Assembly (NCBI RefSeq): GCF_022953055.1
Contig: NZ_JALJEJ010000002.1
Span: 682,001 to 746,000, forward strand
Source: Mucilaginibacter straminoryzae
GTDB lineage: Bacteria; Bacteroidota; Bacteroidia; Sphingobacteriales; Sphingobacteriaceae
DNA: 64,000 bases
Reading direction: 5' to 3'
The translations under genes were made by a program, and so were the position numbers. Shown here piece after piece: positions 42,850-49,985 of the stretch; the first letter of the stretch is position 1; each line of letters opens with the position of its first letter. The notes under the pieces were generated by a model. It ran no database searches. It was not told where the DNA came from and saw only the letters and a program-made list of their open reading frames with translations.

Positions 42850-44337
42850 TTATTCCTTAAAATACTTTGCCGCCTCTTCTGCAGCTACCTGGCCGGATAT
42901 TAACGCCGGTGGCACACCTGGCCCCGGTACCGTCAGTTGCCCGGTGAATAACAGGTTCTTCACTTTCTTGGCGCGCATAGCCGGTTTAAAAAAGGCAGTC
43001 TGCGAAAGCGTATTTGCCAAGCCATAGGCATTGCCCTTATAAGAATGATAATCGGCAGTGAAATCATCCATCGCATAGCTTCGTTTCACTACAATATGTT
43101 GGCGTATGTCTTTGTTGCCTGTCAGCTTTTCAAACCTGTCCAGCATGATGTTAAAGTACTTCTCGCGCAATTGCTCATCATCCTTTAACCCCGGCGCCAG
43201 CGGCATCAGAAAGAATAGGTTTTCCCCCTCAGGCGGCGCTACCGAAGCATCTGTTTTAGACGAACAGCATACATAGAACAAAGGCTTCTCGGGCCATTTG
43301 GGATGAGTATAGATCTCGTCGGCGTGCTTTTCAAAATCCTCGTCAAAGAAAAGATTATGATGCTGGATGTTATCGATCTTGCAATCTGTGCCGATATAAA
43401 ATAATAGGCTGGATGGTGACATTACCCGCTTATCCCAGTATTCTGGGGTGTAATTGCGCTTTTGCTTGGGTAACAACTGCTGGTCAACATGCTCATAATC
43501 TGCACCGGCCACTACAAAATCTGCCTCAAAGTCGCCGCTTACGGTTCTGATCTTAGAAACCTGTTGATCAGCGATATCTATCGCCGTTACCTCTGTATTT
43601 AATTTAATCTCGACACCCAACTCTTCGGCTACCTTTACCATGCCTTGCACTATTTCGTTCATGCCCCCGAACGGGTACCAGGTGCCTAGCACCAGATCGG
43701 CATAGTTCATCATGCTATATAGTGCAGGGGTGTTCTGCGGTGTGGCCCCTAAGAACAGCACCGGAAACTCTAGCAGTTTCACCAGTTTCGGATTTTTGAA
43801 ATACTTAGCCACATGCTTACGCATGTTTGTCAGCAATTGCATATTCAGGCTTTTACGGATCAGGTTCAGATCAATAAATTCCGTGACAGAATGCGACGGG
43901 CGGAAGACGTATTCGTTCATCCCTACCTTATACTTGTATCCTGCCTGATCTAAAAACTGCTTCAACCCAGCACTGCTTCCCGGTTCAAGCCGATCGAACA
44001 GTTCATCTAACTGCCCGCGATCAGCCGGTACATCAATGTAATCATGCGCGCCATAATAAACCCGGTAACCCGGATCCAGCCGCTTTAGTTGATAAAAGTC
44101 TTTAGGATGATGGTTGAACAGCGAAAAATAATTTTCAAATACATCGGGCATCCAATACCAGCTAGGCCCCATATCGAACTTGAAGCCATCTTTCTCCCAC
44201 ACACGGGCGCGGCCACCTGGCTGATCGTTCTTTTCAAGAATAGTAACCTTAAAGCCCTTTTTGGCAAGCACAGAGGCCGCCGCTAGCCCGGCAAAGCCGG
44301 CACCGATAACAATGATACGTTTGGGATGATTTTGCAT
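42850..44337 (-). CDS. crtI: phytoene desaturase (carotenoid desaturase)
   Basis: A 495-residue FAD-dependent amine-oxidase-fold desaturase that converts phytoene to lycopene. The N-terminal dinucleotide motif VIGAGFAGLAAA (G12, G14, G17), EKNDQPGGRARVWEKDGF, the FDMGPSWYW segment and the C-terminal NLLFTGQLTVPGPGVPPALISG are characteristic of bacterial CrtI. Its 5' end faces the hypothetical-lyc-cytochrome b5 operon across 86 bp, so both sides of the pathway share a divergent promoter region. No crtB (phytoene synthase) is found anywhere in this window. Confidence 0.92.
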   Translation of the reverse strand: MQNHPKRIIVIGAGFAGLAAASVLAKKGFKVTILEKNDQPGGRARVWEKDGFKFDMGPSWYWMPDVFENYFSLFNHHPKDFYQLKRLDPGYRVYYGAHDYIDVPADRGQLDELFDRLEPGSSAGLKQFLDQAGYKYKVGMNEYVFRPSHSVTEFIDLNLIRKSLNMQLLTNMRKHVAKYFKNPKLVKLLEFPVLFLGATPQNTPALYSMMNYADLVLGTWYPFGGMNEIVQGMVKVAEELGVEIKLNTEVTAIDIADQQVSKIRTVSGDFEADFVVAGADYEHVDQQLLPKQKRNYTPEYWDKRVMSPSSLLFYIGTDCKIDNIQHHNLFFDEDFEKHADEIYTHPKWPEKPLFYVCCSSKTDASVAPPEGENLFFLMPLAPGLKDDEQLREKYFNIMLDRFEKLTGNKDIRQHIVVKRSYAMDDFTADYHSYKGNAYGLANTLSQTAFFKPAMRAKKVKNLLFTGQLTVPGPGVPPALISGQVAAEEAAKYFKE

Positions 44338-44395
44338 ACTTCCGGCACAAATTAACTAAATAGTTGTTGCTTTAGATAACAGCTATGTAATTACG

Positions 44396-44403
44396 TACAT
44401 TTG
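44396..44403 (+). promoter_or_regulatory. -7 promoter box TACATTTG in the divergent carotenoid promoter
   Basis: An exact TAnnTTTG match 20 bp upstream of the plus-strand operon start at 44424, with TTTAG at 44371-44375 about 20 bp further up as a possible -33 element. The minus-strand crtI promoter must lie in the same 86 bp; a TAATTTG-like box is seen there but is one base short. Confidence 0.5.
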
Positions 44404-44423
44404 GTTGATACCGTTTTAGAAAG

Positions 44424-45005
44424 ATGCAGCGATTTTCGAGATACTTCAGCAATAAAGCAACTCTACCAAACCTACTTTTAACAACGGTATTAGTGTTTTG
44501 TCTTCTTTTCAGCAGTTTTAATTACAACGCAGAACCTGACTATGCCGTCATCCGGAAACAACTGTTAAATGCGCTGAACAGCAAGCAGACTACAGATTCA
44601 CTTTATAATGTACTAACCGCCTCCAAGAACAAAACCCCGGTTATCGTAGGGTATATCGGCGCACTGGAAGCATTAAAAGCCAAGTATACCTGGAACCCCT
44701 ACTTTAAACTAAAGTACCTGAACACGGCGGAAGATCATTTTGAAAAAGCGGTAGCACAGGACCCAGATAATATAGAAATTCGCTTTATGCGGTTTTCTGT
44801 TGAGCACCATGTACCCAGCTTTCTGGGTTATAATAAAAACCTGCAGGCGGATAAACATGTGATCATTAACCAGATCGAAAGAAATAACTACCATGCCGCA
44901 GACAAAGCGCTGGTAGTTACCGTAATGAAATTTTTGATTGACTCTGACCGATGTACCGCCGGTGAAAAAGAGCTTTTAAATAAACACCTAAGCGCCTTAA
45001 AGTGA
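44424..45005 (+). CDS. membrane-anchored TPR-like protein of the carotenoid operon
   Basis: A 193-residue protein that I do not recognise as a named family. An N-terminal hydrophobic segment (about residues 16-34, LPNLLLTTVLVFCLLFSS) is a signal anchor or signal peptide. The rest is helical; KYLNTAEDHFEKAVAQDPDNIEIRFMRFS (around 98-126) reads as a tetratricopeptide-like helix pair. Its TGA stop overlaps the GTG start of the lycopene cyclase by four bases (GTGA), so the two are translationally coupled. Position suggests an accessory role in carotenoid assembly or membrane organisation, which is inference. Confidence 0.75.
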   Translation: MQRFSRYFSNKATLPNLLLTTVLVFCLLFSSFNYNAEPDYAVIRKQLLNALNSKQTTDSLYNVLTASKNKTPVIVGYIGALEALKAKYTWNPYFKLKYLNTAEDHFEKAVAQDPDNIEIRFMRFSVEHHVPSFLGYNKNLQADKHVIINQIERNNYHAADKALVVTVMKFLIDSDRCTAGEKELLNKHLSALK

Positions 45006-45688
45006 AATACAGTTACCTGCTGATTAACTTCCTGACTATCTTTTTCCCCATTGTCCTTTCGTTTGATAAGCGCGTTCAGTTTTATAAAACCTGGCGTTTT
45101 ATCTGGCCGGGTATGCTCATCACCGGTTTGGTATTTCTGTTCTGGGATGTGTTGTTCACGCTAAAGGAAATCTGGTATTTTAACGACAACTATATCACAG
45201 GTATTAAATTATTGCAGCTGCCGTTAGAAGAGATCCTGTTCTTCCTGACGGTTCCTTTTGCCTGCATATTCATCTATGCCTGTTTGAACTATTACGTAAA
45301 ATGGCAACTGCCAAAAACCATCAGTACTGCTATTTCTACAATGCAGATTACCCTAAGCCTGGTGTTACTATTCTTTTACCACGACCGATGGTATACACTC
45401 ATCACGTTTTCATTGCTTGCCGTTATTTTAATCTGGTTAGAATTTGTTAAAAAAGCGCCCTGGTTGCCACGCTTTTACCTGACTTACCTGGTATCACTCA
45501 TCCCCTTTTATGTGGTGAACGGCCTGCTTACCTCTATCCCTATTGTGCTATATAACAACTATCAGAACATAGGCATACGAGTGGGTACCATTCCCTTTGA
45601 AGACCATTTTTATTCGATGGCGCTGCTAGTGATGAACGTAGGCTTTTACGAGTATTTTAAAAAGAGAAGGAGTGTTGCCAATGGATGA
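45002..45688 (+). CDS. lycopene cyclase domain membrane protein (CrtYcd type)
   Basis: A 228-residue integral membrane protein with about seven helices made of two related halves. The first carries KTWRFIWPGMLITGLVFLFWDVLFT and LQLPLEEILFFLTVPFACIF (the PLEE motif at about residues 77-80); the second carries IPFEDHFYSMALLVMNVGFYE. This PxE(E/D) pairing is that of the heterodimeric/fused CrtYc-CrtYd lycopene cyclases of Actinobacteria, archaea and Bacteroidota, which form beta-ionone rings. The start is GTG at 45002, overlapping the upstream stop. The 3' end overlaps the cytochrome b5 gene by 8 bp. Confidence 0.88.
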   Translation: MKYSYLLINFLTIFFPIVLSFDKRVQFYKTWRFIWPGMLITGLVFLFWDVLFTLKEIWYFNDNYITGIKLLQLPLEEILFFLTVPFACIFIYACLNYYVKWQLPKTISTAISTMQITLSLVLLFFYHDRWYTLITFSLLAVILIWLEFVKKAPWLPRFYLTYLVSLIPFYVVNGLLTSIPIVLYNNYQNIGIRVGTIPFEDHFYSMALLVMNVGFYEYFKKRRSVANG

Positions 45689-45917
45689 TTTACCTGTTTA
45701 TACCCGTTCGCAACTGGCTTTAAGGAATGGACAGGACAAGCCACAAATATGGGTGGCCTACCGCGGCCTGATCTACGATGTTACCGAAAGCCGGTTATGG
45801 AGAAACGGCAAACATTACGAACACTGGGCCGGGCAAGACCTTACTGCCGAGCTTATGGATGCACCGCACACCGAAATGGTATTTGAACGGTTTAAAGCCA
45901 TAGGGAAACTGCTTTAA
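45681..45917 (+). CDS. small cytochrome b5-like heme-binding protein
   Basis: A 78-residue cytochrome b5-like domain protein: LPVYTRSQLALRNGQDKPQI, then VAYRGLIYDVTESRLWRNGKH, HYEHWAGQDLTAELMDAPH and a short VFERFKAIGKLL end. The pattern YDVTxSxxWxxGxHxxHxAGxDLT is that of bacterial predicted heme-binding proteins; the histidines in HYEHW and APH are candidate heme ligands. It has no signal or membrane helix. ATG at 45681 overlaps the cyclase stop by 8 bp. It may deliver electrons to the di-iron hydroxylase CrtZ, as cytochrome b5 does for fatty-acid and sterol hydroxylases (inference). Confidence 0.85.
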   Translation: MDDLPVYTRSQLALRNGQDKPQIWVAYRGLIYDVTESRLWRNGKHYEHWAGQDLTAELMDAPHTEMVFERFKAIGKLL

Positions 45918-45920
45918 ATG

Positions 45921-45954
45921 ATAAATCCCAACATTATCTGCCGGGATTTATTTA
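45921..45954. terminator. bidirectional terminator between cytochrome b5 and histone-like genes
   Basis: Perfect 9-bp arms ATAAATCCC and GGGATTTAT around a 13-nt loop, 3 bp after the cytochrome b5 stop, with A/T-rich flanks on both sides; 38 bp separate it from the convergent small gene. Confidence 0.7.
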
Positions 45955-45992
45955 ATGTACAGGCCTTTGCCTGCTGCTTATAAGTGAAATAC

Positions 45993-46172
45993 TTATTTAG
46001 CAGTATTTTTAGAGTTTTGTACTTCCAGACGGATAGCTTGAGCAAGGTTTTTAAGGTCTTGCATGCCTTTACGAACGCGGGTACCAGCAGCGTTGTTACC
46101 TTTGTTGTAGAACTTGTCTGCGTCTGCTTCCAAAGAGGCAATAAGATTTTTTACTTCAGTAAATTTTTCCAT
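45993..46172 (-). CDS. histone H1-like protein (Hc1 type, 59 aa)
   Basis: A 59-residue basic protein, MEKFTEVKNLIASLEADADK followed by FYNKGNNAAGTRVRKGMQDL and KNLAQAIRLEVQNSKNTAK. This is the short Hc1-like histone family common in Bacteroidota, expected to bind DNA. A purine-rich AAGGAG (46183-46188 on the opposite strand) lies 10 nt before the ATG, an unusually good Shine-Dalgarno for this phylum and consistent with high expression. Another minus-strand frame covering 45914-46141 is open but unlike any protein. Confidence 0.9.
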   Translation of the reverse strand: MEKFTEVKNLIASLEADADKFYNKGNNAAGTRVRKGMQDLKNLAQAIRLEVQNSKNTAK

Positions 46173-46497
46173 TTTTTAGTTACTCCTTTAAATAGTTGAG
46201 GTTTATTGTTTTATATAGAGCTAATCTAAAGTGTTTTTTTATTAAAAAAAAATAATAACCCTCAAAATAAGCCCTTAAACGTGGTTTTTGACATTTTTTC
46301 GCGATTTCTCTATTGGACTCATAAATTCATCTTAACCAAAACAAATATTTAATTAACTTTTAGTATAAATTAATTAAAAATATGATTGTACGCATTATAG
46401 GAATGGAAAAAATATTAACATCTGCAGTCGGGTACAAAGCAAAAAAAAGCCCCGCGAAAGCGGAGCTCCATGAGTATTTTAGTGCGGCATTAACAAA
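46173..46497. other. 325-bp AT-rich intergenic region
   Basis: It separates the serine-palmitoyltransferase-like gene end from the histone-like gene start, both on the minus strand. It must hold the histone-gene promoter and includes the terminator at 46441-46466. No reading frame, repeat or RNA gene is seen otherwise; long runs of A and T dominate. Confidence 0.6.
46441..46466 (-). terminator. intrinsic terminator of the serine-palmitoyltransferase-like gene
   Basis: On the minus strand GCTCCGC, a 4-nt TTTC loop and GCGGGGC (one wobble) run into eight T residues, 32 bp after the gene's stop. Confidence 0.8.
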
Positions 46498-47742
46498 TTA
46501 AGCTACAGCCATTTTATCTTCTTTGTAAACGCCGGCCTTCAGTTTTTCGGATACTTCGCTGAAAGCGTCAAGCGTGCGCCGAACATCTTCAAGCGTATGT
46601 ACCGCAGTAGGGATCAAACGCAGTTCGATCAAACCTTTTGGAATAACCGGGTACACCACAATCGAGCAGAAAATGCTATAGGTTTCGCGCAGATCACGTG
46701 TCAGGCTGGTTGCTTCAAACAAGTCGCCTTTCAGGAATACCGGGGTAACCATAGTATTGGTAATGCCAATATCAAAACCGCGTTCTTTCAAACCGTTTTG
46801 AAGGGCGCGGGCAATTGTCCACAAGTTCTCGCGCAGTTCCGGACGTGATTTCAACAGTTCGAAACGCTTTAACAAACCAATTACCATTGGCATTGGTAAA
46901 GCCTTGGCAAAGGTTTGCGAACGCATGTTATAACGCAGGTAACTCACAATCTGCTCGTCGGCAGCTACAAATGCCCCGATACCGGCCATAGATTTGGCGA
47001 ATGTGCCAAAATAAACGTCGATACCCTCAATACAATCCTGCTCTTCGTGCGTTCCGGCACCAGTCGGGCCCATGGTACCAAAGCCATGTGCATCGTCAAT
47101 CAGTAAACGGAAAGCATATTTCTTTTTAAGCTCGATAATCTCTTTCAGCTTGCCCTGCGCACCAGACATACCAAACACGCCTTCGGTGATCACCAGGATG
47201 CCACCGCCTGTCTGTTCTGTTAAACGGGTAGCACGCTCCAGTTGCTTTTCAAAGCTTTGAATATCATTATGCTGGTAAACAAAGCGCTTACCCATATGCA
47301 GGCGTACACCGTCTATAATACAAGCGTGCGATTCTGCGTCGTAAACGATTACATCATTACGGTCAACCAGTGTATCGATGATCGATACCATGCCCTGGTA
47401 ACCATAATTTAATAAGAAAGCATCTTCTTTACCAACAAATTCGGCCAGGCCCTGCTCCAGTGCCTCGTGATATTTGGTGTTACCAGACATCATGCGGGCA
47501 CCCATCGGGTAAGCCATACCGAAATCGGCAGCAGCCTGTGCATCGGCTTCGCGCACTTCGGGATGGTTAGCCAAACCAAGGTAGTTGTTCAGGCTCCAAA
47601 CCAGGTGTTCTTTGCCGTTAAATAACATATGCGGCCCTATCTCTCCTTCCAGTTTGGGGAACGAAAAATATCCGTGCGACCACTTTTGGTGCTGGCCGAT
47701 AGGCCCGCCCATATTCTTTGCTATCTTTTCAAATAAATCCAA
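46498..47742 (-). CDS. alpha-oxoamine synthase, probable serine palmitoyltransferase
   Basis: A 414-residue PLP-dependent fold-type I enzyme of the alpha-oxoamine synthase family (SPT, KBL, BioF). The PLP lysine is K250 (GTFAKSMAGIGAF), the cofactor aspartate/histidine are D217 and H219 (IDDAHGFG), and YGYQGMVS plus MMSGNTKYHEALE fit the family. Bacteroidota proteins of this subtype condense serine (or cysteate) with a fatty acyl-CoA to begin sphingolipid or sulfonolipid synthesis; the extended N-terminus (residues 1-45) is typical of them. Serine versus cysteate cannot be decided from sequence alone. It marks the left border of the accessory island. Confidence 0.87.
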   Translation of the reverse strand: MDLFEKIAKNMGGPIGQHQKWSHGYFSFPKLEGEIGPHMLFNGKEHLVWSLNNYLGLANHPEVREADAQAAADFGMAYPMGARMMSGNTKYHEALEQGLAEFVGKEDAFLLNYGYQGMVSIIDTLVDRNDVIVYDAESHACIIDGVRLHMGKRFVYQHNDIQSFEKQLERATRLTEQTGGGILVITEGVFGMSGAQGKLKEIIELKKKYAFRLLIDDAHGFGTMGPTGAGTHEEQDCIEGIDVYFGTFAKSMAGIGAFVAADEQIVSYLRYNMRSQTFAKALPMPMVIGLLKRFELLKSRPELRENLWTIARALQNGLKERGFDIGITNTMVTPVFLKGDLFEATSLTRDLRETYSIFCSIVVYPVIPKGLIELRLIPTAVHTLEDVRRTLDAFSEVSEKLKAGVYKEDKMAVA

Positions 47743-47851
47743 AACTCTTTATTCTTTAGTAGTCAATTAATATACAAATATAACCCAAATAAACCCGCAG
47801 GCAATGGTTATAACTTTTTATAATAGTTTATAACGCGATTTTTACCCGATA

Positions 47852-48002
47852 GTTATAATGGTAAGTATATCCCAGTTTAACCCTGTCTATAAAAAGCCTT
47901 TTAAATAGACAAGTAAGGCGGTTTTTTAGGGTAAAAAATTGTCGAAAAATTGTAGTAAAAGAGGGCTGTTTTTGGTAGGTTTAATAATTGATTTAAACCT
48001 TA
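47852..48002 (+). promoter_or_regulatory. conserved upstream regulatory region, copy A
   Basis: A 151-bp segment that recurs as a diverged copy at 51356-51495. The first 19 bases (GTTATAATGGTAAGTATAT) and the stretch AGTTTAACCCTGTCTATAAA are identical in both copies. Near the gene start it carries GGTTTAA and TTAAACC arms around a short spacer, a possible operator. Copy A lies 13 bp upstream of the coiled-coil gene at 48016. The genes behind the two copies are unrelated, so conservation is likely regulatory or reflects segment duplication. Confidence 0.6.
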
Positions 48003-48015
48003 ATTTATTGCAATT

Positions 48016-48195
48016 ATGACTGATGTGCAATTCAGAGAGTTGATGGCTGCATTAAGACAGCATCAATCATTATTAAGCGACATTCAAACCGAATTAGCCT
48101 ACTTAAACAAAAATGTTGATGAGGCCAAAATCAGTAAGAGCCTGAAAGAGATTAATGAGAATTTAGAAATAATAGGAGACAAAATATCAGAATAG
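48016..48195 (+). CDS. small coiled-coil hypothetical protein (59 aa)
   Basis: A 59-residue acidic, helical protein: MTDVQFRELMAALRQHQSLL followed by SDIQTELAYLNKNVDEAKIS and a SLKEINENLEIIGDKISE end. Hydrophobic spacing suggests a coiled coil. I do not recognise a family. It follows conserved upstream region A by 13 bp, which supports it as a real gene, and its last 9 bases overlap the end of a convergent small minus-strand gene. Confidence 0.6.
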   Translation: MTDVQFRELMAALRQHQSLLSDIQTELAYLNKNVDEAKISKSLKEINENLEIIGDKISE

Positions 48196-48354
48196 GTGTT
48201 TTATTTCCATTTCTGTATTTCTAATGAGTGCGGAGATTTTTAAAACCTTAGTTGAACTGCTTAATGTAGTGTCAACTAAGGTTCTCTTTATTTCATCAAA
48301 TAACTCACTCCTTTTATTCTCTATCAATACTTCAATTTTTTGTGATTCTTCCAT
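48187..48354 (-). CDS. small hypothetical protein (55 aa)
   Basis: A 55-residue frame: MEESQKIEVLIENKRSELFD, EIKRTLVDTTLSSSTKVLKI, SALIRNTEMEIKHLF. It has protein-like composition (charged, amphipathic helices). The opposite strand is also open (48224-48409) but gives an S/N/F-rich, unlikely protein. Unrecognised. It converges on the coiled-coil gene with a 9-bp overlap. Existence is uncertain because no homologue or promoter can be shown here. Confidence 0.4.
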   Translation of the reverse strand: MEESQKIEVLIENKRSELFDEIKRTLVDTTLSSSTKVLKISALIRNTEMEIKHLF

Positions 48355-48444
48355 ATTGCAAAATACGGTAAAAAAGAAATTCTATTTTAAGGGAGCAAAA
48401 TTGAAGTAAAAAATTAGGGTAGCATGAAGCTACCCTAAAAACAC

Positions 48445-48564
48445 TCACTTGTTTTTGCAAGATTTGTGTTTGTGTGCTGAACGCATGTAATATTTGCTAC
48501 CGTTCTTTAGATTGGAACGGTACACGCGTTCAAACTTTGCAGGTTTTTTAGATGTTTCGGCCAT
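48445..48564 (-). CDS. very small basic protein (39 aa)
   Basis: A 39-residue lysine/histidine-rich frame, MAETSKKPAKFERVYRSNLK then NGSKYYMRSAHKHKSCKNK. The strongly basic, soluble composition with an AT-rich upstream region makes a real small gene plausible. It is unrecognised and too short for reliable assignment. Confidence 0.4.
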   Translation of the reverse strand: MAETSKKPAKFERVYRSNLKNGSKYYMRSAHKHKSCKNK

Positions 48565-48603
48565 CTTATTAAACTTTTAAAGTCAATAAATTGAACGCAC
48601 ACC

Positions 48604-48654
48604 AAGCCCACGTTCTTAGGCGCCCTTTTTCACCTAATTACTGTGGGCTTTTTT
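48604..48654 (+). terminator. orphan plus-strand terminator inside the island
   Basis: Arms AAGCCCAC and GTGGGCTT, with an inner TTAGG/CCTAA pairing, run into TTTTTT on the plus strand. No plus-strand coding gene lies upstream after 48195, so it may end an uncharacterised transcript or protect the minus-strand genes from readthrough. Confidence 0.55.
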
Positions 48655-48665
48655 ACCTGCAAAAT

Positions 48666-48824
48666 CTATCTGCTATTATCGCCTTTTTCAGGATTAGCAA
48701 GTATTTTCATTGCTTCTTCAAAGTCCATATACAAGTCGTTGGTTACATCGTCCTGTTTTGGTTCGACCTGCGTAGTTTCTGACTTACCCTTACTGCTTTT
48801 CTTTTTAGCTTGCTTTTTTGACAT
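48666..48824 (-). CDS. lysine-rich small protein downstream of the transposase (52 aa)
   Basis: A 52-residue protein: a basic head (MSKKQAKKKSSKGKSETTQV) and an amphipathic end (NDLYMDFEEAMKILANPEKG). It starts inside the end of the IS1595 transposase gene (20-bp overlap), so it is translationally coupled to it. The C-terminal FEEAMKILANP segment has a diverged relative at 52164-52250 in the same island. No family recognised; the head suggests nucleic-acid contact. Confidence 0.55.
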   Translation of the reverse strand: MSKKQAKKKSSKGKSETTQVEPKQDDVTNDLYMDFEEAMKILANPEKGDNSR

Positions 48825-49743
48825 CCCTAATTAAGTCCGCATACTTAATGCGTTCTTTACTCAAAGATACCATTTTATTAAAACGCTCTGCCTCGGTAGT
48901 TTTTCTATTATTGAACCTGAATGCAAACTCCTCTAAATAGTTTTGCATGTGCTTTGCGCTTACTTGGTGGTAGATGCCGTAAATACCTCTCTTTAGCACA
49001 CCCCAAAAGTTCTCTATAGTATTGGTATGTGATGAACCCTGTACATAAACGCCTTGTGAGTGATTAACCGTTAAGTGTTCAAATACTTTACCCATTCTGT
49101 TGTAAGCAGTCCATTCGTCCGTCATTAATACACTGTCTGTTTTGATGTTCTTTACAACAAAGGGTATTATATGCTCTATAGTGGCTTGTGGTACTACTTT
49201 CAATCTTACTTCGCCTTTACGCTCAATCGCTCCCAGTACGATTGTCTTGGTATCGAATGCGCTTTTCTTTTTATTAGCGTGCCTGTTTAAATCATTGCCG
49301 CCTACATAGGTTTCGTCAATCTCTACTACATTACCTATTTTTTCAGGGCTGTTAAATGATCTCATTTTTAAAGCATGGCGAACACGTTGCAACATAAACC
49401 ATGCTGTTTTTTGAGTGACATTTACATCCTTAGCAAGCTGAACGCTTGAAATGCCTTTTTTATGAGAAGTGATTAGGTAAATAGCAACAAACCATTTTTG
49501 CAAAGGGATAACGCTATTTTCAAAAATAGTGCCTTTGGTTACGCTGAAATGTTTACGGCACTTAGCACACTTGTAACGCTTGTTAGCTCCCTGTAAATGA
49601 TAAACCTTGTCATGGCTACAAAACGGACACGTTGCACCATTAGGCCAACGCAGTTTGATAAGATAATCTAAACAGGTTTGTTTGTCATTAAAGTGGTTTG
49701 CTACTTCAATTAGGTTTTTGAAAGGTAAGATTTTGTTTTGCAT
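48805..49743 (-). CDS. IS1595-family transposase
   Basis: A 312-residue transposase. An N-terminal zinc ribbon (C39, C42, C59, C62: CPFC and CAKC) and helix-turn-helix precede an ISXO2-like DDE domain: D143 in EIDETYVGG, D209 in LMTDEWTAY, and the HTNTIENFWGVLKRGIYG block (N241, E244) supplying the third acidic/amide position. All catalytic blocks are intact. ATG at 49743 starts the conserved region; the in-frame start at 49827 is not supported. Terminal inverted repeats could not be identified. It follows a small helix-turn-helix gene by 43 bp and overlaps the next small gene. Confidence 0.88.
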   Translation of the reverse strand: MQNKILPFKNLIEVANHFNDKQTCLDYLIKLRWPNGATCPFCSHDKVYHLQGANKRYKCAKCRKHFSVTKGTIFENSVIPLQKWFVAIYLITSHKKGISSVQLAKDVNVTQKTAWFMLQRVRHALKMRSFNSPEKIGNVVEIDETYVGGNDLNRHANKKKSAFDTKTIVLGAIERKGEVRLKVVPQATIEHIIPFVVKNIKTDSVLMTDEWTAYNRMGKVFEHLTVNHSQGVYVQGSSHTNTIENFWGVLKRGIYGIYHQVSAKHMQNYLEEFAFRFNNRKTTEAERFNKMVSLSKERIKYADLIRDVKKAS

Positions 49744-49749
49744 GGTTAG

Positions 49750-49769
49750 TAGTTTATAACTGTAAACTA
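49750..49769. promoter_or_regulatory. 20-bp inverted repeat upstream of transposase
   Basis: TAGTTTATAACTGTAAACTA has perfect 7-bp arms (TAGTTTA) and ends 6 bp before the transposase start on the minus strand. It matches 49986-50005 at 17 of 20 positions, so both are probably sites for one regulator. Confidence 0.5.
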
Positions 49770-49786
49770 TTGTGATAAAAAAAATA

Positions 49787-49969
49787 TTACTTACTGTTTC
49801 TAATGGTAGGATATTTAACCGCATCAATAAAAATCACTCCGTCAATTGTAACGGCTTCTAACTTACTTGCTTTAATCAGTTTGTAGATATAGGCAGTGGT
49901 AACACTATTGCTTGCAGCATAGTTTTTAACTGTCTTTAATCCTGTTATATCTACTTTGGCTAATTGCAT
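49787..49969 (-). CDS. small helix-turn-helix protein (60 aa)
   Basis: A 60-residue protein: MQLAKVDITGLKTVKNYAAS, NSVTTAYIYKLIKASKLEAV, TIDGVIFIDAVKYPTIRNSK. The core NSVTTAYIYKLIKASKLEAVTIDGVIFI reads as an excisionase/MerR-like helix-turn-helix followed by the usual beta-wing. It sits 43 bp upstream of the transposase, with matching 20-bp inverted repeats on each side, so it is probably an autoregulator or accessory factor of the transposon operon. ATG at 49969 is used. Confidence 0.7.
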   Translation of the reverse strand: MQLAKVDITGLKTVKNYAASNSVTTAYIYKLIKASKLEAVTIDGVIFIDAVKYPTIRNSK

Positions 49970-49972
49970 GTA

Positions 49973-49980
49973 CAAATATA
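49973..49980 (-). promoter_or_regulatory. -7 promoter box TATATTTG of the HTH-transposase operon
   Basis: On the minus strand TATATTTG fits TAnnTTTG and ends three bases before the helix-turn-helix ATG, again predicting a leaderless mRNA. The operator-like 20-mer at 49986-50005 lies immediately upstream, in the -33 to -7 interval. Confidence 0.5.
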
Positions 49981-49985
49981 GTATT

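Noticed and set aside
45914..46141. 75-aa minus-strand frame over the histone-like gene
   Set aside because: The other minus-strand frame (45993-46172) encodes a clear Hc1-like protein with a good ribosome-binding site; this one is an out-of-frame shadow.
48224..48409. 61-aa plus-strand frame in the island
   Set aside because: It is rich in S, N and F and antisense to a more protein-like minus-strand frame (48187-48354).
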